The notes: generated by a model not told the origin, from the letters alone. 64,000 bases of DNA from Pseudomonas delhiensis (GCF_900187975.1 NZ_FZPC01000020.1:95993-159992); one strand, 5' to 3'; positions 1-10,739 are shown, counted from the first letter of the stretch. Translations and numbers: made by a program.

Positions 1-117
1 CACATGATGGCGGCCCATCAGATTCGGCTGCTATTGATCTATAGGAAAGGTGTGAAGGACGACCTGTCCGAGGATGAAAAGAAAGTGCTCCGCGATCTCA
101 ACAAAGGGTGGCAGTGA
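1..117 (+). CDS. Type II toxin, RelE/HigB-like, C-terminal part (cut by window edge)
   Basis: The reading frame is open from the first base and ends in TGA at 115-117, giving the last 38 residues of a protein. The sequence IRLLLIYRKGVKDDLSEDEK is the usual C-terminal strand and helix of RelE/HigB-type mRNA interferases, where a basic Tyr-Arg-Lys stretch is followed by a Lys-Asp-Asp-Leu motif. Such toxins cleave mRNA on the ribosome and are neutralised by the antitoxin encoded next to them. The stop codon overlaps the antitoxin ATG by one base, the standard translationally coupled arrangement. The catalytic residues upstream are outside the window, so activity cannot be judged. Confidence 0.75.
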   Translation, partial: HMMAAHQIRLLLIYRKGVKDDLSEDEKKVLRDLNKGWQ

Positions 118-407
118 TGGAAAAGAATCTCTTCAGCCGGCTCGTTCAAAGCATGGAGCAGATGAACGAGATCGACCGCGGCGAGCGTCAACCTTCGCGC
201 GAGTTCCATGTGGATGCGCTGCAGGTCAAAAGCATCCGCCAGGCCACGGGGCTGTCGCAGGCGGCGTTTGCCAAGGCGATCGACGTCGCCCTGGGTACAC
301 TGCGGAATTGGGAGCAGGGAAGGCGGGAGCCGGAAGGTCCGGCCAAGGCCTTGTTGAGGGCGATACACAACGATCCCGAGCATGTTATCGCCGCCCTGAA
401 ACGCTGA
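117..407 (+). CDS. Antitoxin with XRE/HigA-type helix-turn-helix (NadS-like)
   Basis: This 96-residue protein has an N-terminal linker of about 30 residues followed by a helix-turn-helix, with TGLSQAAFAKAIDVALGTLR as the two recognition helices and the WEQGRREPEGPAK signature of the HigA/NadS family. It should bind and silence the upstream toxin and repress its own operon. I chose the ATG at 117 because it overlaps the toxin TGA and lies 6-8 bases after a purine-rich AAAGGGTGG; GTG codons at 108 and 114 are possible alternatives. A hairpin terminator follows at 441-463. The pair lies beside the 3' end of a tRNA gene, a common island insertion point, but no integrase is visible here. Confidence 0.85.
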   Translation: MEKNLFSRLVQSMEQMNEIDRGERQPSREFHVDALQVKSIRQATGLSQAAFAKAIDVALGTLRNWEQGRREPEGPAKALLRAIHNDPEHVIAALKR

Positions 408-440
408 TCTCGTTCCAGGAAACCCGGGCTCGAAAACGTG

Positions 441-463
441 AAAGCCGCGCAGTGCGCGGCTTT
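441..463. terminator. Bidirectional intrinsic terminator
   Basis: Ten bases, AAAGCCGCGC, are followed by the loop AGT and the exact complement GCGCGGCTTT. The hairpin lies between the antitoxin (plus strand) and the tRNA-Ile gene (minus strand), and T-rich sequence follows it in both directions, so it can serve both. Confidence 0.7.
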
Positions 464-478
464 CAGGCTATTTAAGAG

Positions 479-555
479 TGGTGGGCCCACACGGACTCGA
501 ACCGTGGACCAAAGGATTATGAGTCCTCTGCTCTAACCGACTGAGCTATAGGCCC
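479..555 (-). tRNA. tRNA-Ile2 (anticodon CAU, lysidine-modified)
   Basis: The reverse complement folds as a complete 77-nt cloverleaf: acceptor GGGCCTA paired with TGGGCCC (one T-G pair), D-stem GCTC/GAGC, anticodon stem GAGGA/TCCTT, T-arm with GGTTCGAGTCC, and an encoded 3' CCA at 479-481. The anticodon CAT is at 519-521. A CAU anticodon could also be Met, but the body matches the minor isoleucine tRNA that reads AUA after lysidine modification by TilS, and this tRNA sits beside rpoD in other Pseudomonas. Its 5' end is only 16 bases after the rmcA stop on the same strand. Confidence 0.9.
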
Positions 556-571
556 CCAGAAGGCCGGCGGA

Positions 572-3500
572 TTATACCGGCGTCCCTTGCGCAGTGCCAA
601 TCGGCTGCAGCGGGGTGAGGAAACGGGCTGCGAATTGTTCGGCCGGCAGGGGTGGGCTGAGGGCGTAGCCCTGGACCTGGTCGCAGCCTTCTTCGGCGAG
701 GAAGCGTTCCTGCTCCTCGCGTTCCACGCCTTCGGCGATGATGGTGAGGTTCATGCTGCGGCCCAGGGCGATCACGGCGCGGGCGATGGCGGCGTCGTGG
801 GGGTCGTCGGGCAGGCCGTGGACGAAGGACTGGTCGATCTTGAGGATGTCCAGCGGCAGTTGCTTGAGGTAGCTGAGCGAGGAGTAGCCGGTGCCGAAGT
901 CGTCGATGGCCAGCTGCACGCCCAGGCCCTTGAGGGCGTGCAGGGTGTCCAGGGCCTCGTCGGTCTGGTGCATCAGGAAGTTCTCGGTGATTTCCAGCTG
1001 CAGCCGGGGGGCGTGCAGGTTGTAGCGTTGCAGCAGCTCGCGCACCTGGTCGACCACGTCGTGCTGGTACAGCTGGGCGCCGGCCAGGTTCACCGACAGC
1101 GGGCCGAAGGCGGCGTGGCTCTGCTGCCAGCGGCTCATCTGCCGGCAGGCTTCTTCCAGCACCCAGGTGCCCAGCGGCAGGATCAGCCCGGTTTCCTCGG
1201 CCAGGGGGATGAAGCGGTCCGGCGGGATGGCGCCGTACTTGGGGTGGCTCCAGCGGATCAGCGCCTCGGCACCCACCAGCGCACCGCTGTCCAGGGCCTG
1301 CTTGGGCTGGTAGTAGAGCTGCAACTGGTGGGTTTCCAGGGCGCGGCGCAGTTCGTGCTCCAGGGCCACGCGTTCGTTGGCCTGGAAGGTCAGCTCGCGG
1401 GTGTAGAACTCGACGCGGTTGCGGCCCTGGGCCTTGGCCCGGTACATGGCGGCGTCGGCGTTCTTCACCAGGGTGGCGACGTCCTTGCCGTCCACCGGGA
1501 ACAGGCTGATGCCGATGCTGGCGCTGACGAAGAATTCCTTGTCGTCGGCGACGAAGGCGTGGCTGAAGCAGTTCAGCAGCTTCTTCGCCACGTGCTCGGC
1601 ATCGCTGGCCTGGTGCAGGCCGGGCAGCAGGATGATGAATTCGTCGCCGCCCTGGCGCGCCACTGTGTCGATGTCGCGCAGTTGTTCGCGCAGGCGCCGG
1701 GCGATGGATTTCAGTAGTTGGTCGCCGACCGGGTGGCCGAGGCTGTCGTTGATGTGCTTGAAGCGGTCCAGGTCGAGGAACAGCACGGCGCCCAGCTGCT
1801 GTTCTTCCTGGCTTTCCTTCAGCGCGGTGGTCAGCCGGGTCTCGAACAGCAGGCGGTTGGGCAGGCCGGTGAGCGGGTCGTGGTGGGCCTGGTAGTCGAG
1901 GCGGGCCTGGGCGTACTTGAGCGTGGAGATGTCGGCGAAAACGCCGACGAAGTGGCTGGTTTCGCCGTTGTTGCCCCGCACGGCGCTGATGGTCAGCCAT
2001 TCCGGGTAGAGCTCGCCGCTCTTGCGCCGGTTCCAGATCTCGCCCTGCCAGTGGCCTTCGGCGTTGAGGTGGTGCCACATGGCGACGTAGAAGCTGCTGT
2101 CGTGCTGCCCCGAGGCCAGCAGGCGCGGCGACTGGCCGAGCACTTCGTCCTCGCCGTAGCCGGTGATTTCGCTGAAGGCGCGGTTGACCGCGATCATGCG
2201 CTGGCTGGCGTCGGTGATCATCACGCCTTCGGCGGTGCTTTCGAACACGGTGGCGGCCAGGGTGAGCTTTTCCTGCATCTGTTGGCGTTCGGTGATGTCG
2301 CGGGCGATGGTCAGCAGGCAGTCTTCGCCGCTGATGACGATATGGTGAGCCGAGAGTTCGCAGAGCCGGGCGGCGCCTTCGCGGGTGCGGATGAAGGCGG
2401 TGAAATCCTGCACCGTCGAGCGTTCGCGGATCTTCTGCAGCAGGCGCTCGCGGTCCTGCGGGTCGGCCCACAGGCCCAGCTCCAGGGTCGAGCGCTCGCT
2501 GGCGCTCTCGCGGCCATAGCCGGTGATGCGGGTGAAGCCTTCGTTGGCCTCCAGCAGCAGGCCGTCGCGGATGCGGGTGATGAGCATGCCGTCGGGGGAG
2601 GCATGGAAGGCCTTGGCGAATTTTTCCTCGGAGGCGCGCAGTTGCTCCTGGGTCTGCTTGAGCTGGGAGATGTTGCGCGCCACCACCACCAGGGCGGGCG
2701 TGTCGTCCAGGGCCACGCGCTGGGCCGAGAGCAGGGCGGTGAAGCGGCTGCCGTCGCGGCGATGCAGGCTGATCTCGATGTTGTCGAGGTTCTCGCCCTG
2801 CAGGCGTTCGAGCATGCGCGGGCCCATGCCCGGTTCGCTCCAGATGTTCAGCTCGGTGGCGGTCTTGCCCAGGGCTTCGCCGGCGGGGATGCCGACCTGC
2901 TGCTCGAAGGTGCTGTTCACCGCCAGCAGGCGCCCGTCGATGCGCCGGGCCAGGACGATGATGTCCGGGCAGTGGTGGAACACCGAGGCGAATTTCTGTT
3001 CGGACAGGCGCAGCGCCTGCTCGGTGCGCTTGGCCTCGGTGATGTCGATCATCAGGCCGCGCAGGATGAGTTCGTCGCCGTGGCGGATGAGGGTGACGAT
3101 GTCGCGGATCCACACCACGCGGCCGTCGGCGGCGAGCATCCGGTAGTCCAGGCTGTGGTTGCGCCCGGCGCGGCTCTCGGAGAAGCAGTAGCTCATCGCC
3201 TGCTCGGCGTCGGCCGGGTGCAGGGTGCGTTGCCAGAAGCCCGGCGTCAGCCACTCGTGCTGCGGGTAGCCCAGCAGCTCCTGGGCGTGGGGCGAGACGT
3301 AGGTGAAGCGGTTTTCCGACAGGCGCATCTCCCAGGCGATGGCGGCCATGCTCTCGACCAGGCCGCGGAAGTGCTGCTCGCTGTCGCGCAGGGCCTGTTC
3401 GAGTTTCACCCGTCGTGCCATTTCGCCGCGCAGGCGGCGGTTCATCGCCACCAGGGCGGCGACTATCGCCAGGCTCGCCAGCAGCACCGGCAGGCCAATG

Positions 3501-4306
3501 CTCAGCAGGTGCCGCGACCAGGCCGGCCGGTTATCCAGCAGGCCGCCGACCCAGGGCGCCTGCAGGGCTTCGACCTCGTCGCCGGTGAGTTCGGCGAAGA
3601 GTTTGTCGAGGATGCCGGCGAGCATCGCGTCGTTGCGCGGCACGGCCATGGCCAGCTGGTAGCGGTAGGGCGTCTCGCCGCTGATCTGGATGCCTTCGAG
3701 GCGGAGCTGGCGCAGGCTCCAGACGCTGGAGGCGAAGTCGCCGACGAAGGCGTCGACCTGCCCGGTGGCCAGTGCCTGCAGGGCTGCCGCGACGCTGGGC
3801 AGGGGCAGCAGGTTGAGGTCCGGGTGCTTGGCGATCAGCAGTTCATGGGGCGCATAGTGGTCGACCACGCCGACCTTCAGGCCGTACAGCGCCCTCAGGT
3901 TTTCCGGGTTGGGGCCATCCCTGCGGGCGAGGATGACGATGGGGAAGTCCAGGTAGGGGCGGGTGAAGGTCAGGTATTCGCTGCGTTCCGGCGTCGCCAT
4001 GATGCCCGGCAGCAGGTCGACCTGGCCGTTGCGCGCCTGCTGCAGGACCTCGCTCCAGCTGCTCGGCTCGCTGGGCTGCATGCCGACCTGCAGGCGTTCG
4101 CTGATCAGTTGCACGTAGCTGGCGGCGAGCCCCTGGTAGTGGCCCTGGTCGTCGCGGAACTCGAAGGGTGGCCAGGAGGCGTCCACGCCCAGGCGCAGCT
4201 GCGGGTGCTGGCGCAGCCAGGTCCGCTCTTCGGGGGTGAGGGTGAGCGCGCTCGCCTGGGAAGCCCAGAATGCCAGGCACAACAGAACAACCTGCAGACG
4301 CGGCAT
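572..4306 (-). CDS. rmcA: Redox-type c-di-GMP regulator RmcA (periplasmic binding domain, PAS repeats, GGDEF, EAL)
   Basis: The 1244-residue inner-membrane protein starts at an ATG followed by a signal-like segment. In order it has a periplasmic SBP_bac_3 domain (about residues 21-255), one membrane helix (about 264-290), four PAS domains, a GGDEF domain with intact GGDEF at residues 886-890 and an EAL domain with EAL at 1014-1016. This order and length match P. aeruginosa RmcA (PA0575), which degrades c-di-GMP and ties biofilm matrix output to redox state through its PAS domains. Both catalytic signatures are intact, so sequence alone does not say which activity dominates. The frame is open 41 codons further upstream, but that extension lacks a ribosome site and would hide the signal sequence. 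The tRNA-Ile2 gene follows 16 bases downstream. Confidence 0.93.
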   Translation of the reverse strand: MPRLQVVLLCLAFWASQASALTLTPEERTWLRQHPQLRLGVDASWPPFEFRDDQGHYQGLAASYVQLISERLQVGMQPSEPSSWSEVLQQARNGQVDLLPGIMATPERSEYLTFTRPYLDFPIVILARRDGPNPENLRALYGLKVGVVDHYAPHELLIAKHPDLNLLPLPSVAAALQALATGQVDAFVGDFASSVWSLRQLRLEGIQISGETPYRYQLAMAVPRNDAMLAGILDKLFAELTGDEVEALQAPWVGGLLDNRPAWSRHLLSIGLPVLLASLAIVAALVAMNRRLRGEMARRVKLEQALRDSEQHFRGLVESMAAIAWEMRLSENRFTYVSPHAQELLGYPQHEWLTPGFWQRTLHPADAEQAMSYCFSESRAGRNHSLDYRMLAADGRVVWIRDIVTLIRHGDELILRGLMIDITEAKRTEQALRLSEQKFASVFHHCPDIIVLARRIDGRLLAVNSTFEQQVGIPAGEALGKTATELNIWSEPGMGPRMLERLQGENLDNIEISLHRRDGSRFTALLSAQRVALDDTPALVVVARNISQLKQTQEQLRASEEKFAKAFHASPDGMLITRIRDGLLLEANEGFTRITGYGRESASERSTLELGLWADPQDRERLLQKIRERSTVQDFTAFIRTREGAARLCELSAHHIVISGEDCLLTIARDITERQQMQEKLTLAATVFESTAEGVMITDASQRMIAVNRAFSEITGYGEDEVLGQSPRLLASGQHDSSFYVAMWHHLNAEGHWQGEIWNRRKSGELYPEWLTISAVRGNNGETSHFVGVFADISTLKYAQARLDYQAHHDPLTGLPNRLLFETRLTTALKESQEEQQLGAVLFLDLDRFKHINDSLGHPVGDQLLKSIARRLREQLRDIDTVARQGGDEFIILLPGLHQASDAEHVAKKLLNCFSHAFVADDKEFFVSASIGISLFPVDGKDVATLVKNADAAMYRAKAQGRNRVEFYTRELTFQANERVALEHELRRALETHQLQLYYQPKQALDSGALVGAEALIRWSHPKYGAIPPDRFIPLAEETGLILPLGTWVLEEACRQMSRWQQSHAAFGPLSVNLAGAQLYQHDVVDQVRELLQRYNLHAPRLQLEITENFLMHQTDEALDTLHALKGLGVQLAIDDFGTGYSSLSYLKQLPLDILKIDQSFVHGLPDDPHDAAIARAVIALGRSMNLTIIAEGVEREEQERFLAEEGCDQVQGYALSPPLPAEQFAARFLTPLQPIGTAQGTPV

Positions 4307-4390
4307 GGAGGGCCTCGATCCGGGGGAGGGATACGCCGAAGTGTAGTCGGGCCCTCGCCGCTCCAGTAGCCCCCTGCCAGTATCCCTGAA

Positions 4391-4420
4391 AGAAAAACCC
4401 CCGGGCTGTGCCGGGGGTTC
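4391..4420 (-). terminator. rpoD intrinsic terminator
   Basis: Read on the minus strand, AACCCCCGG, a short loop and CCGGGGGTT are followed by a T-run. It begins a few bases after the rpoD stop and separates rpoD from rmcA. Confidence 0.85.
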
Positions 4421-4425
4421 TTCGA

Positions 4426-6273
<1,848 letters not shown>

Positions 6274-6351
6274 AACACCCTATCCACTGAAGGTCTTGGC
6301 GGGCTGAAATAAGCCGAGGATTATACCAGATTCGAGGCTTCAGGCGCCAGT

Positions 6352-8358
6352 TCAGCTCTGGGGGCCTGGTGAAGAGGCGTTGCTGAAGTGTTCCCTCAAT
6401 AGAGCTTTCTCTTCGTCGGTCAGTTCACTGGGGCTCTTCTGCATCACGCTGCGCAGCCGCGCCTCGCGGCTGTTGTGCAGTTGGCTGTGTGCAAGTGTAG
6501 TAATGGTGTCGCAGAACTGCTTTTCAAGATTGCCCTGGTCGATCAGCCATTCCTTTTCCGCCAGGGCCTGCAGCAGGCGCCCTTGCGGGGTGCCGTGCCA
6601 GCGCGCGATCAGTTGCATCGAGCGCTGCTTCGGGTTCTTCTGCAGCGCCTCGACGAGCGCCGCCAGCAACTGCGAGTAGGTCTGCCCTTCGTTGGCGAAA
6701 TGGCTGGCGTCCTCGACCTTCTGCGCCAGTTGCGGGTGGTGCAGCAGGGTGCGCAGCGCGGTCAGGGTGGGGGATTCGACGCTGATCTCGGTGCGCGGCT
6801 GGCGCGGGGCGAAGTCGCCGCGCTTGCCGCCCTTGCCACCTTTGCCGTCCCATTTGCGCTCGCCTTTCCAGGGCTTCTTGCCCGGTTTGCCGCCGCTGAA
6901 GTCCGACGGCGCCTCGAAATAGCTGGCGCTGTCCTGGTAGCTGGGCTCGCCGTGATCGGCGAAGTGGCCTGCATCGTAGTCGCTGTATTCGTGCGCGTGG
7001 CTGTCCTGGGCGGCGTTCGGCGTGGCCTGGCCGTGCCCCTGGCCGCCGCTGGCGCGCGGCGCGTTCAGCTGGTTCAGCGCCTCGCCGCTCAGGCCGGTGA
7101 TCTGGCCCAGGCGCTGGCGCATCAGCAGGCGCAGGGTGTTGCCGGGTATCTTCTCCAGCAGCGGGCCGGCCAGGGTCGCCAGGTGCGCCTTGCCTTCCAG
7201 GGTGCTGGGGTCGGCTTCCTGCATCAGCTGCTGGAAGAAGTAGTCGGCCAGCGGCTGGGCCTGGTGGGTCAGGCGCGCGCGGAAGGCGTCCGGGCCTTCG
7301 GCGCGGACCAGGCTGTCCGGGTCCTCGCCCTCGGGGAGGAACAGGAAGCGGATCTTGCGGCCGTCCTGCAGGTTCGGCAGGGCCGATTCCAGGGCGCGCC
7401 AGGCGGCCTTGCGCCCGGCCTGGTCGCCATCGAAGCAGAACAGGATGTTCGGCACCAGGCGGAACAGGCGCTTGATGTGTTCCTCGCTGGTGGCGGTGCC
7501 GAGGGTGGCCACGGCGTTGCGGATGCCCTGTTGCGCCAGGGCGATCACGTCCATGTAGCCTTCCACCACCATGATCTCGTCGAGATCGCGGTTGTTCTTG
7601 CGCGCCTCGAACAGCCCGTAGAGCTCCTGGCCCTTGTGGAACACCGGGGTTTCCGGGGAGTTCAGGTACTTGGGCTTGTCGTCGCCCAGCACCCGGCCGC
7701 CGAAGGCGATCACCCGCCCGCGGCTGTCGCGGATGGGGAAGATCACCCGGTCGCGGAAGCGGTCGTAGCGCTTGCCGCTGTCGGGGTTCTCCACCAGCAG
7801 GCCGGCGTCGAGCATGGCCTTGAGCTGCAGGTTGTCGCCGCCCAGGTGCTTGAACAGGTTGTCCCAGCCCGGCGGGGCGAAGCCCAGGCCGAAGTCGCGG
7901 GCGATCTCGCCGGTCAGGCCGCGGCCCTTGAGGTATTCCACCGCGGCCTTGCGCGCCGGGTGGCTCTTCAGCGCCTGGCGGTAGTAGTCGGCGGCGGCGC
8001 TCAGCAGCGGGTACAGCGGCGAGTCGGTGGGCTGCCGCGGCTTGCCGCGCCGGCCTTCCTCGCGGGGCACGTCCATGCCGGCGCGCTTGGCCAGGTCCTC
8101 GACGGCCTGGATGAAGTCCAGGTTGTCGTGGTCCATGATGAAGCCCAGCGCATTGCCGCCGGCGCCGCAGCCGAAGCAGTAGTAGAACTGCTTGTCGGGG
8201 CTGACCGTGAAGGAGGGTGTCTTCTCCTTGTGGAAGGGGCAGCAGGCGCTGTAGTTCTTGCCGGTCTTCTTCAGCTGGATGCGCGAACCCACCACATCGA
8301 GGATGTCGGTGCGGTTGAGCAGGTCATCGATGAAGGATTGCGGAATCAGGCCGGCCAT
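6352..8358 (-). CDS. dnaG: DNA primase DnaG
   Basis: The 668-residue primase makes RNA primers for replication forks. The N-terminal zinc-binding domain shows CPFHKEKTPSFTVSP followed by FYYCFGCG. The TOPRIM catalytic core contains MVVEGYMDVIALAQQG and FDGDQAGRKA, and a C-terminal helical domain would bind DnaB helicase. Between core and C-terminal domain lies an unusually long linker (about residues 425-525) rich in Gly, Lys, His and Asp. The start is the ATG of MAGLIPQSFIDDLL; an in-frame ATG 11 codons upstream is not conserved in the family. Its neighbours rpsU and rpoD form the classic macromolecular synthesis cluster. Confidence 0.97.
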   Translation of the reverse strand: MAGLIPQSFIDDLLNRTDILDVVGSRIQLKKTGKNYSACCPFHKEKTPSFTVSPDKQFYYCFGCGAGGNALGFIMDHDNLDFIQAVEDLAKRAGMDVPREEGRRGKPRQPTDSPLYPLLSAAADYYRQALKSHPARKAAVEYLKGRGLTGEIARDFGLGFAPPGWDNLFKHLGGDNLQLKAMLDAGLLVENPDSGKRYDRFRDRVIFPIRDSRGRVIAFGGRVLGDDKPKYLNSPETPVFHKGQELYGLFEARKNNRDLDEIMVVEGYMDVIALAQQGIRNAVATLGTATSEEHIKRLFRLVPNILFCFDGDQAGRKAAWRALESALPNLQDGRKIRFLFLPEGEDPDSLVRAEGPDAFRARLTHQAQPLADYFFQQLMQEADPSTLEGKAHLATLAGPLLEKIPGNTLRLLMRQRLGQITGLSGEALNQLNAPRASGGQGHGQATPNAAQDSHAHEYSDYDAGHFADHGEPSYQDSASYFEAPSDFSGGKPGKKPWKGERKWDGKGGKGGKRGDFAPRQPRTEISVESPTLTALRTLLHHPQLAQKVEDASHFANEGQTYSQLLAALVEALQKNPKQRSMQLIARWHGTPQGRLLQALAEKEWLIDQGNLEKQFCDTITTLAHSQLHNSREARLRSVMQKSPSELTDEEKALLREHFSNASSPGPQS

Positions 8359-8434
8359 AGACTCGTCGGGACGCAGGATGGACCCAGGCATACACCCAAG
8401 GCTGGCTTGGAGTATGACATTTCATGGGGCGTGA

Positions 8435-8475
8435 AAAGCAAAAAACTCCGAGCTTCGCCAGGCGCGAATCGGAGT
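8435..8475 (-). terminator. Terminator between rpsU and dnaG
   Basis: On the minus strand ACTCCGA and TCGGAGT close a hairpin with an inner TTCGC/GCGAA stem, followed directly by six T. It lies after rpsU and before dnaG, as the internal terminator of the E. coli macromolecular synthesis operon does, and would lower dnaG output relative to rpsU. Confidence 0.75.
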
Positions 8476-8547
8476 GCGGTGTAGCCTTTCAGGCACTCGC
8501 CCGGCGAGTGGGCCGGGCGATGTGCAGAGCGTGCGGCTGAGTCGAAC

Positions 8548-8763
8548 TCAGTACAGGCGCTCGCGGCGGCGCTGTTCGCGCTGCACTTTCTTGGCGTGAC
8601 GCTTGACGGCGGCAGCGGCCTTGCGCTTGCGCTCGGCGGTGGGCTTTTCGTAGAACTCGCGGCTACGGACTTCAGCCAGTACACCGGCTTTTTCGCAGGA
8701 GCGCTTGAAACGACGCAGGGCTACGTCGAAGGGTTCGTTCTCTTTAACTTTGACGGCGGGCAT
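8548..8763 (-). CDS. rpsU: 30S ribosomal protein S21 (bS21)
   Basis: This 71-residue, very basic protein starts [20 protein letters not shown], the invariant N-terminus of bS21, and ends in a Lys/Arg-rich tail ([11 protein letters not shown]). S21 sits on the 30S platform near the anti-Shine-Dalgarno region and aids initiation. The frame is open 25 codons further upstream, but the family always begins at this ATG. A terminator follows at 8435-8475. The yqeY (GatB/YqeY) gene that normally lies between rpsU and dnaG in Pseudomonas is absent. Confidence 0.98.
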   Translation of the reverse strand: MPAVKVKENEPFDVALRRFKRSCEKAGVLAEVRSREFYEKPTAERKRKAAAAVKRHAKKVQREQRRRERLY

Positions 8764-8966
8764 CCAGGTCGTACCTTCAATGATTACCGGGGATTTATCG
8801 CGCTCCTGGCAGTAGGCACTGGAGACGGCGGTTTTCAAGGGTTGCGGATATTAACGGTTCGGGCTCAGGAATGCAAAGCCTCCGATCGAAAAACGCTGGT
8901 CGGTACCCGCAGCGGGCGATTATCATGCGCCGCTTCCCATTTGCCCAGAGTTGAAGGCTCGAACCC

Positions 8967-9992
8967 ATGCGTGTGCTGGGGTTGGAAACCTCCTGCGACG
9001 AAACCGGCGTCGCTCTCTACGACAGCGAGCGCGGCCTGCTGGCCGATGCGCTGTTCAGTCAGATCGATCTGCATCGCGTCTACGGCGGCGTCGTGCCCGA
9101 GCTGGCCTCGCGCGACCACGTCAAGCGCATGCTGCCGCTGATCCGCCAGGTGCTCGACGAGGCCGGCTGCCAGAGCGGCGACATCGACGCCATCGCCTAC
9201 ACCGCCGGCCCCGGCCTGGTGGGCGCGCTGCTGGTCGGCGCCTCCTGCGCCCAGGCCCTGGCGTTCGCCTGGGGCATACCGGCGGTCGGCGTGCACCACA
9301 TGGAAGGCCACCTGCTGGCGCCCATGCTGGAAGAGCAGCCGCCGCAGTTCCCGTTCGTCGCCCTGCTGGTCTCCGGCGGCCACACCCAACTGGTGCGGGT
9401 GGACGGCATCGGCCGCTACCAACTGCTCGGCGAATCCCTGGACGATGCCGCCGGCGAGGCCTTCGACAAGACCGCCAAGCTGCTCGGCCTGGGCTACCCC
9501 GGTGGCCCGGAGATCGCCCGCCTGGCGGAGAAAGGCACCCCGGGGCGCTTCGTCTTCCCGCGGCCGATGACCGACCGCCCCGGCCTGGACTTCAGCTTCA
9601 GCGGCCTGAAGACCTTCGCCCTGAACACCTGGCAGCGCTGCCGCGAGGCGGGCGACGACGGCGAGCAGACGCACTGCGACATCGCCCTGGCCTTCCAGCA
9701 GGCGGTGGTCGAGACGCTGACCATCAAGTGCCGCCGCGCCCTCAAGCAGACCGGCCTGAAGAACCTGGTGATCGCCGGTGGGGTCAGCGCCAACCGCGCC
9801 CTGCGCGAGCACCTGCAGAAGATGCTCGGCGAACTCCGCGGCCAGGTGTTCTACGCCCGCCCACGGTTCTGCACCGACAATGGCGCGATGATCGCCTACG
9901 CCGGCTGCCAGCGCCTGCTGGCCGGCCAGCACGACGGCCCGGCCATCGACGTGCGCGCGCGCTGGCCGATGGAGTCGTTGCCAGCCGTCTGA
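8967..9992 (+). CDS. tsaD: tRNA N6-threonylcarbamoyladenosine transferase TsaD
   Basis: The 341-residue ASKHA-fold protein transfers threonylcarbamoyl to A37 of ANN-decoding tRNAs, with TsaB and Tsa[20 protein letters not shown] is the family N-terminus. His111 and His115 in VGVHHMEGH are the metal ligands, and [13 protein letters not shown] is the conserved nucleotide-binding loop near the C-terminus. It is transcribed divergently from rpsU across a 203-bp gap. This placement beside rpsU is standard in gammaproteobacteria. Downstream it converges on plsY across a long inverted repeat. Confidence 0.97.
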   Translation: MRVLGLETSCDETGVALYDSERGLLADALFSQIDLHRVYGGVVPELASRDHVKRMLPLIRQVLDEAGCQSGDIDAIAYTAGPGLVGALLVGASCAQALAFAWGIPAVGVHHMEGHLLAPMLEEQPPQFPFVALLVSGGHTQLVRVDGIGRYQLLGESLDDAAGEAFDKTAKLLGLGYPGGPEIARLAEKGTPGRFVFPRPMTDRPGLDFSFSGLKTFALNTWQRCREAGDDGEQTHCDIALAFQQAVVETLTIKCRRALKQTGLKNLVIAGGVSANRALREHLQKMLGELRGQVFYARPRFCTDNGAMIAYAGCQRLLAGQHDGPAIDVRARWPMESLPAV

Positions 9993-10006
9993 CGACGGTG
10001 AGCCGA

Positions 10007-10074
10007 AAGCGACGAGCTGTAAGCTGCAAGCGGCGTGGTGCCACTTTTCGCTTGCAGCTTACAGCTTGTCGCTT
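10007..10074. repeat. 26-bp near-perfect inverted repeat between tsaD and plsY
   Basis: Arm one (10007-10032) and arm two (10049-10074) are complementary at 25 of 26 positions, around a 16-base loop. The arms contain the unit AGCTGTAAGCTGCAAGCG, related to the repeats at 16541-16625 and 21227-21268. It fills most of the gap between two convergent genes and could act as a bidirectional terminator or REP-type element. Confidence 0.8.
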
Positions 10075-10087
10075 GAAGCTCTACGCC

Positions 10088-10657
10088 CTAGAAATGCCTC
10101 TCGCGCCCGGCCAGCAGGTCGCGCAGGTTGCCGCGGTGGCGCCAGACGATGAGCCCGGTGAGGAAGGTCATCGGCAGCAGCGCCGCCGGCAGTTGCCAGG
10201 CCAGCAGCGGCAGGGTGAGCGGGGTGGCGACCAGCGAGGCCAGCGAGCTGGTGCGGGAGAGCTTGAAGGTGAGTAGCCAGGCCACTGCAGCGAGCAGCGC
10301 GGCCGGCGGGTAGAGCGCCAGGAGCATGCCGGCGGCGGTGGCCACGCCCTTGCCGCCACGGAAGTTGAAGTACAGCGGGTAGAGGTGGCCGATCACCGCC
10401 GCCACGCCGACCCAGGCCTCCTGCATCGCGCCCAGGCCGAACAGGCGGGCGACGAGCACCGGTACCAGGCCCTTGGCCAGGTCGCCGACGAGGGTGAGGA
10501 TGGCGGCCTTTTTCCCGGCCAGGCGCAGCATGTTGGTGGCGCCGGGGTTGCCGGAGCCGCCGGCGCGCGGGTCGGCGGTGCCGAACAGGCGACTGAGGAG
10601 TACCGCGAAGGACAGCGAGCCGAGCAGGTAGGCGAGGATCGCCAAGAGCCAGACCAT
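10088..10657 (-). CDS. plsY: Acyl-phosphate:glycerol-3-phosphate acyltransferase PlsY
   Basis: The 189-residue integral membrane enzyme moves an acyl group from acyl-phosphate to glycerol-3-phosphate, the first step of phospholipid synthesis in most bacteria. Conserved loops are visible: [19 protein letters not shown] with the following [12 protein letters not shown], and [12 protein letters not shown] for phosphate binding. About five hydrophobic helices are present. I chose the ATG of [14 protein letters not shown] because it begins the first membrane helix; the 40 codons upstream are not family-like and run towards folB. It is divergent from folB, with 82 bases between the starts. Confidence 0.95.
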   Translation of the reverse strand: MVWLLAILAYLLGSLSFAVLLSRLFGTADPRAGGSGNPGATNMLRLAGKKAAILTLVGDLAKGLVPVLVARLFGLGAMQEAWVGVAAVIGHLYPLYFNFRGGKGVATAAGMLLALYPPAALLAAVAWLLTFKLSRTSSLASLVATPLTLPLLAWQLPAALLPMTFLTGLIVWRHRGNLRDLLAGRERHF

Positions 10658-10739
10658 GGTTTCCACCGGGGACGAGACTGTCCCCGATTCTAGCGGGGTG
10701 GCGTACGCTTGTCGTGCACTGGCCTTGGAGCAGTAGCAA

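Noticed and set aside
1718..4369. Very long plus-strand open frames opposite rmcA, rpoD, dnaG, surA/lptD and others
   Set aside because: They are mirror frames of GC-rich minus-strand genes: composition is Val/Ala/Gly/Gln-rich, with no motifs or ribosome sites, and the opposite strand holds well-known proteins.
9784..10087. Extra coding potential between tsaD and plsY
   Set aside because: The gap is filled by a 26-bp inverted repeat; the open frames are short and lack starts with ribosome sites.
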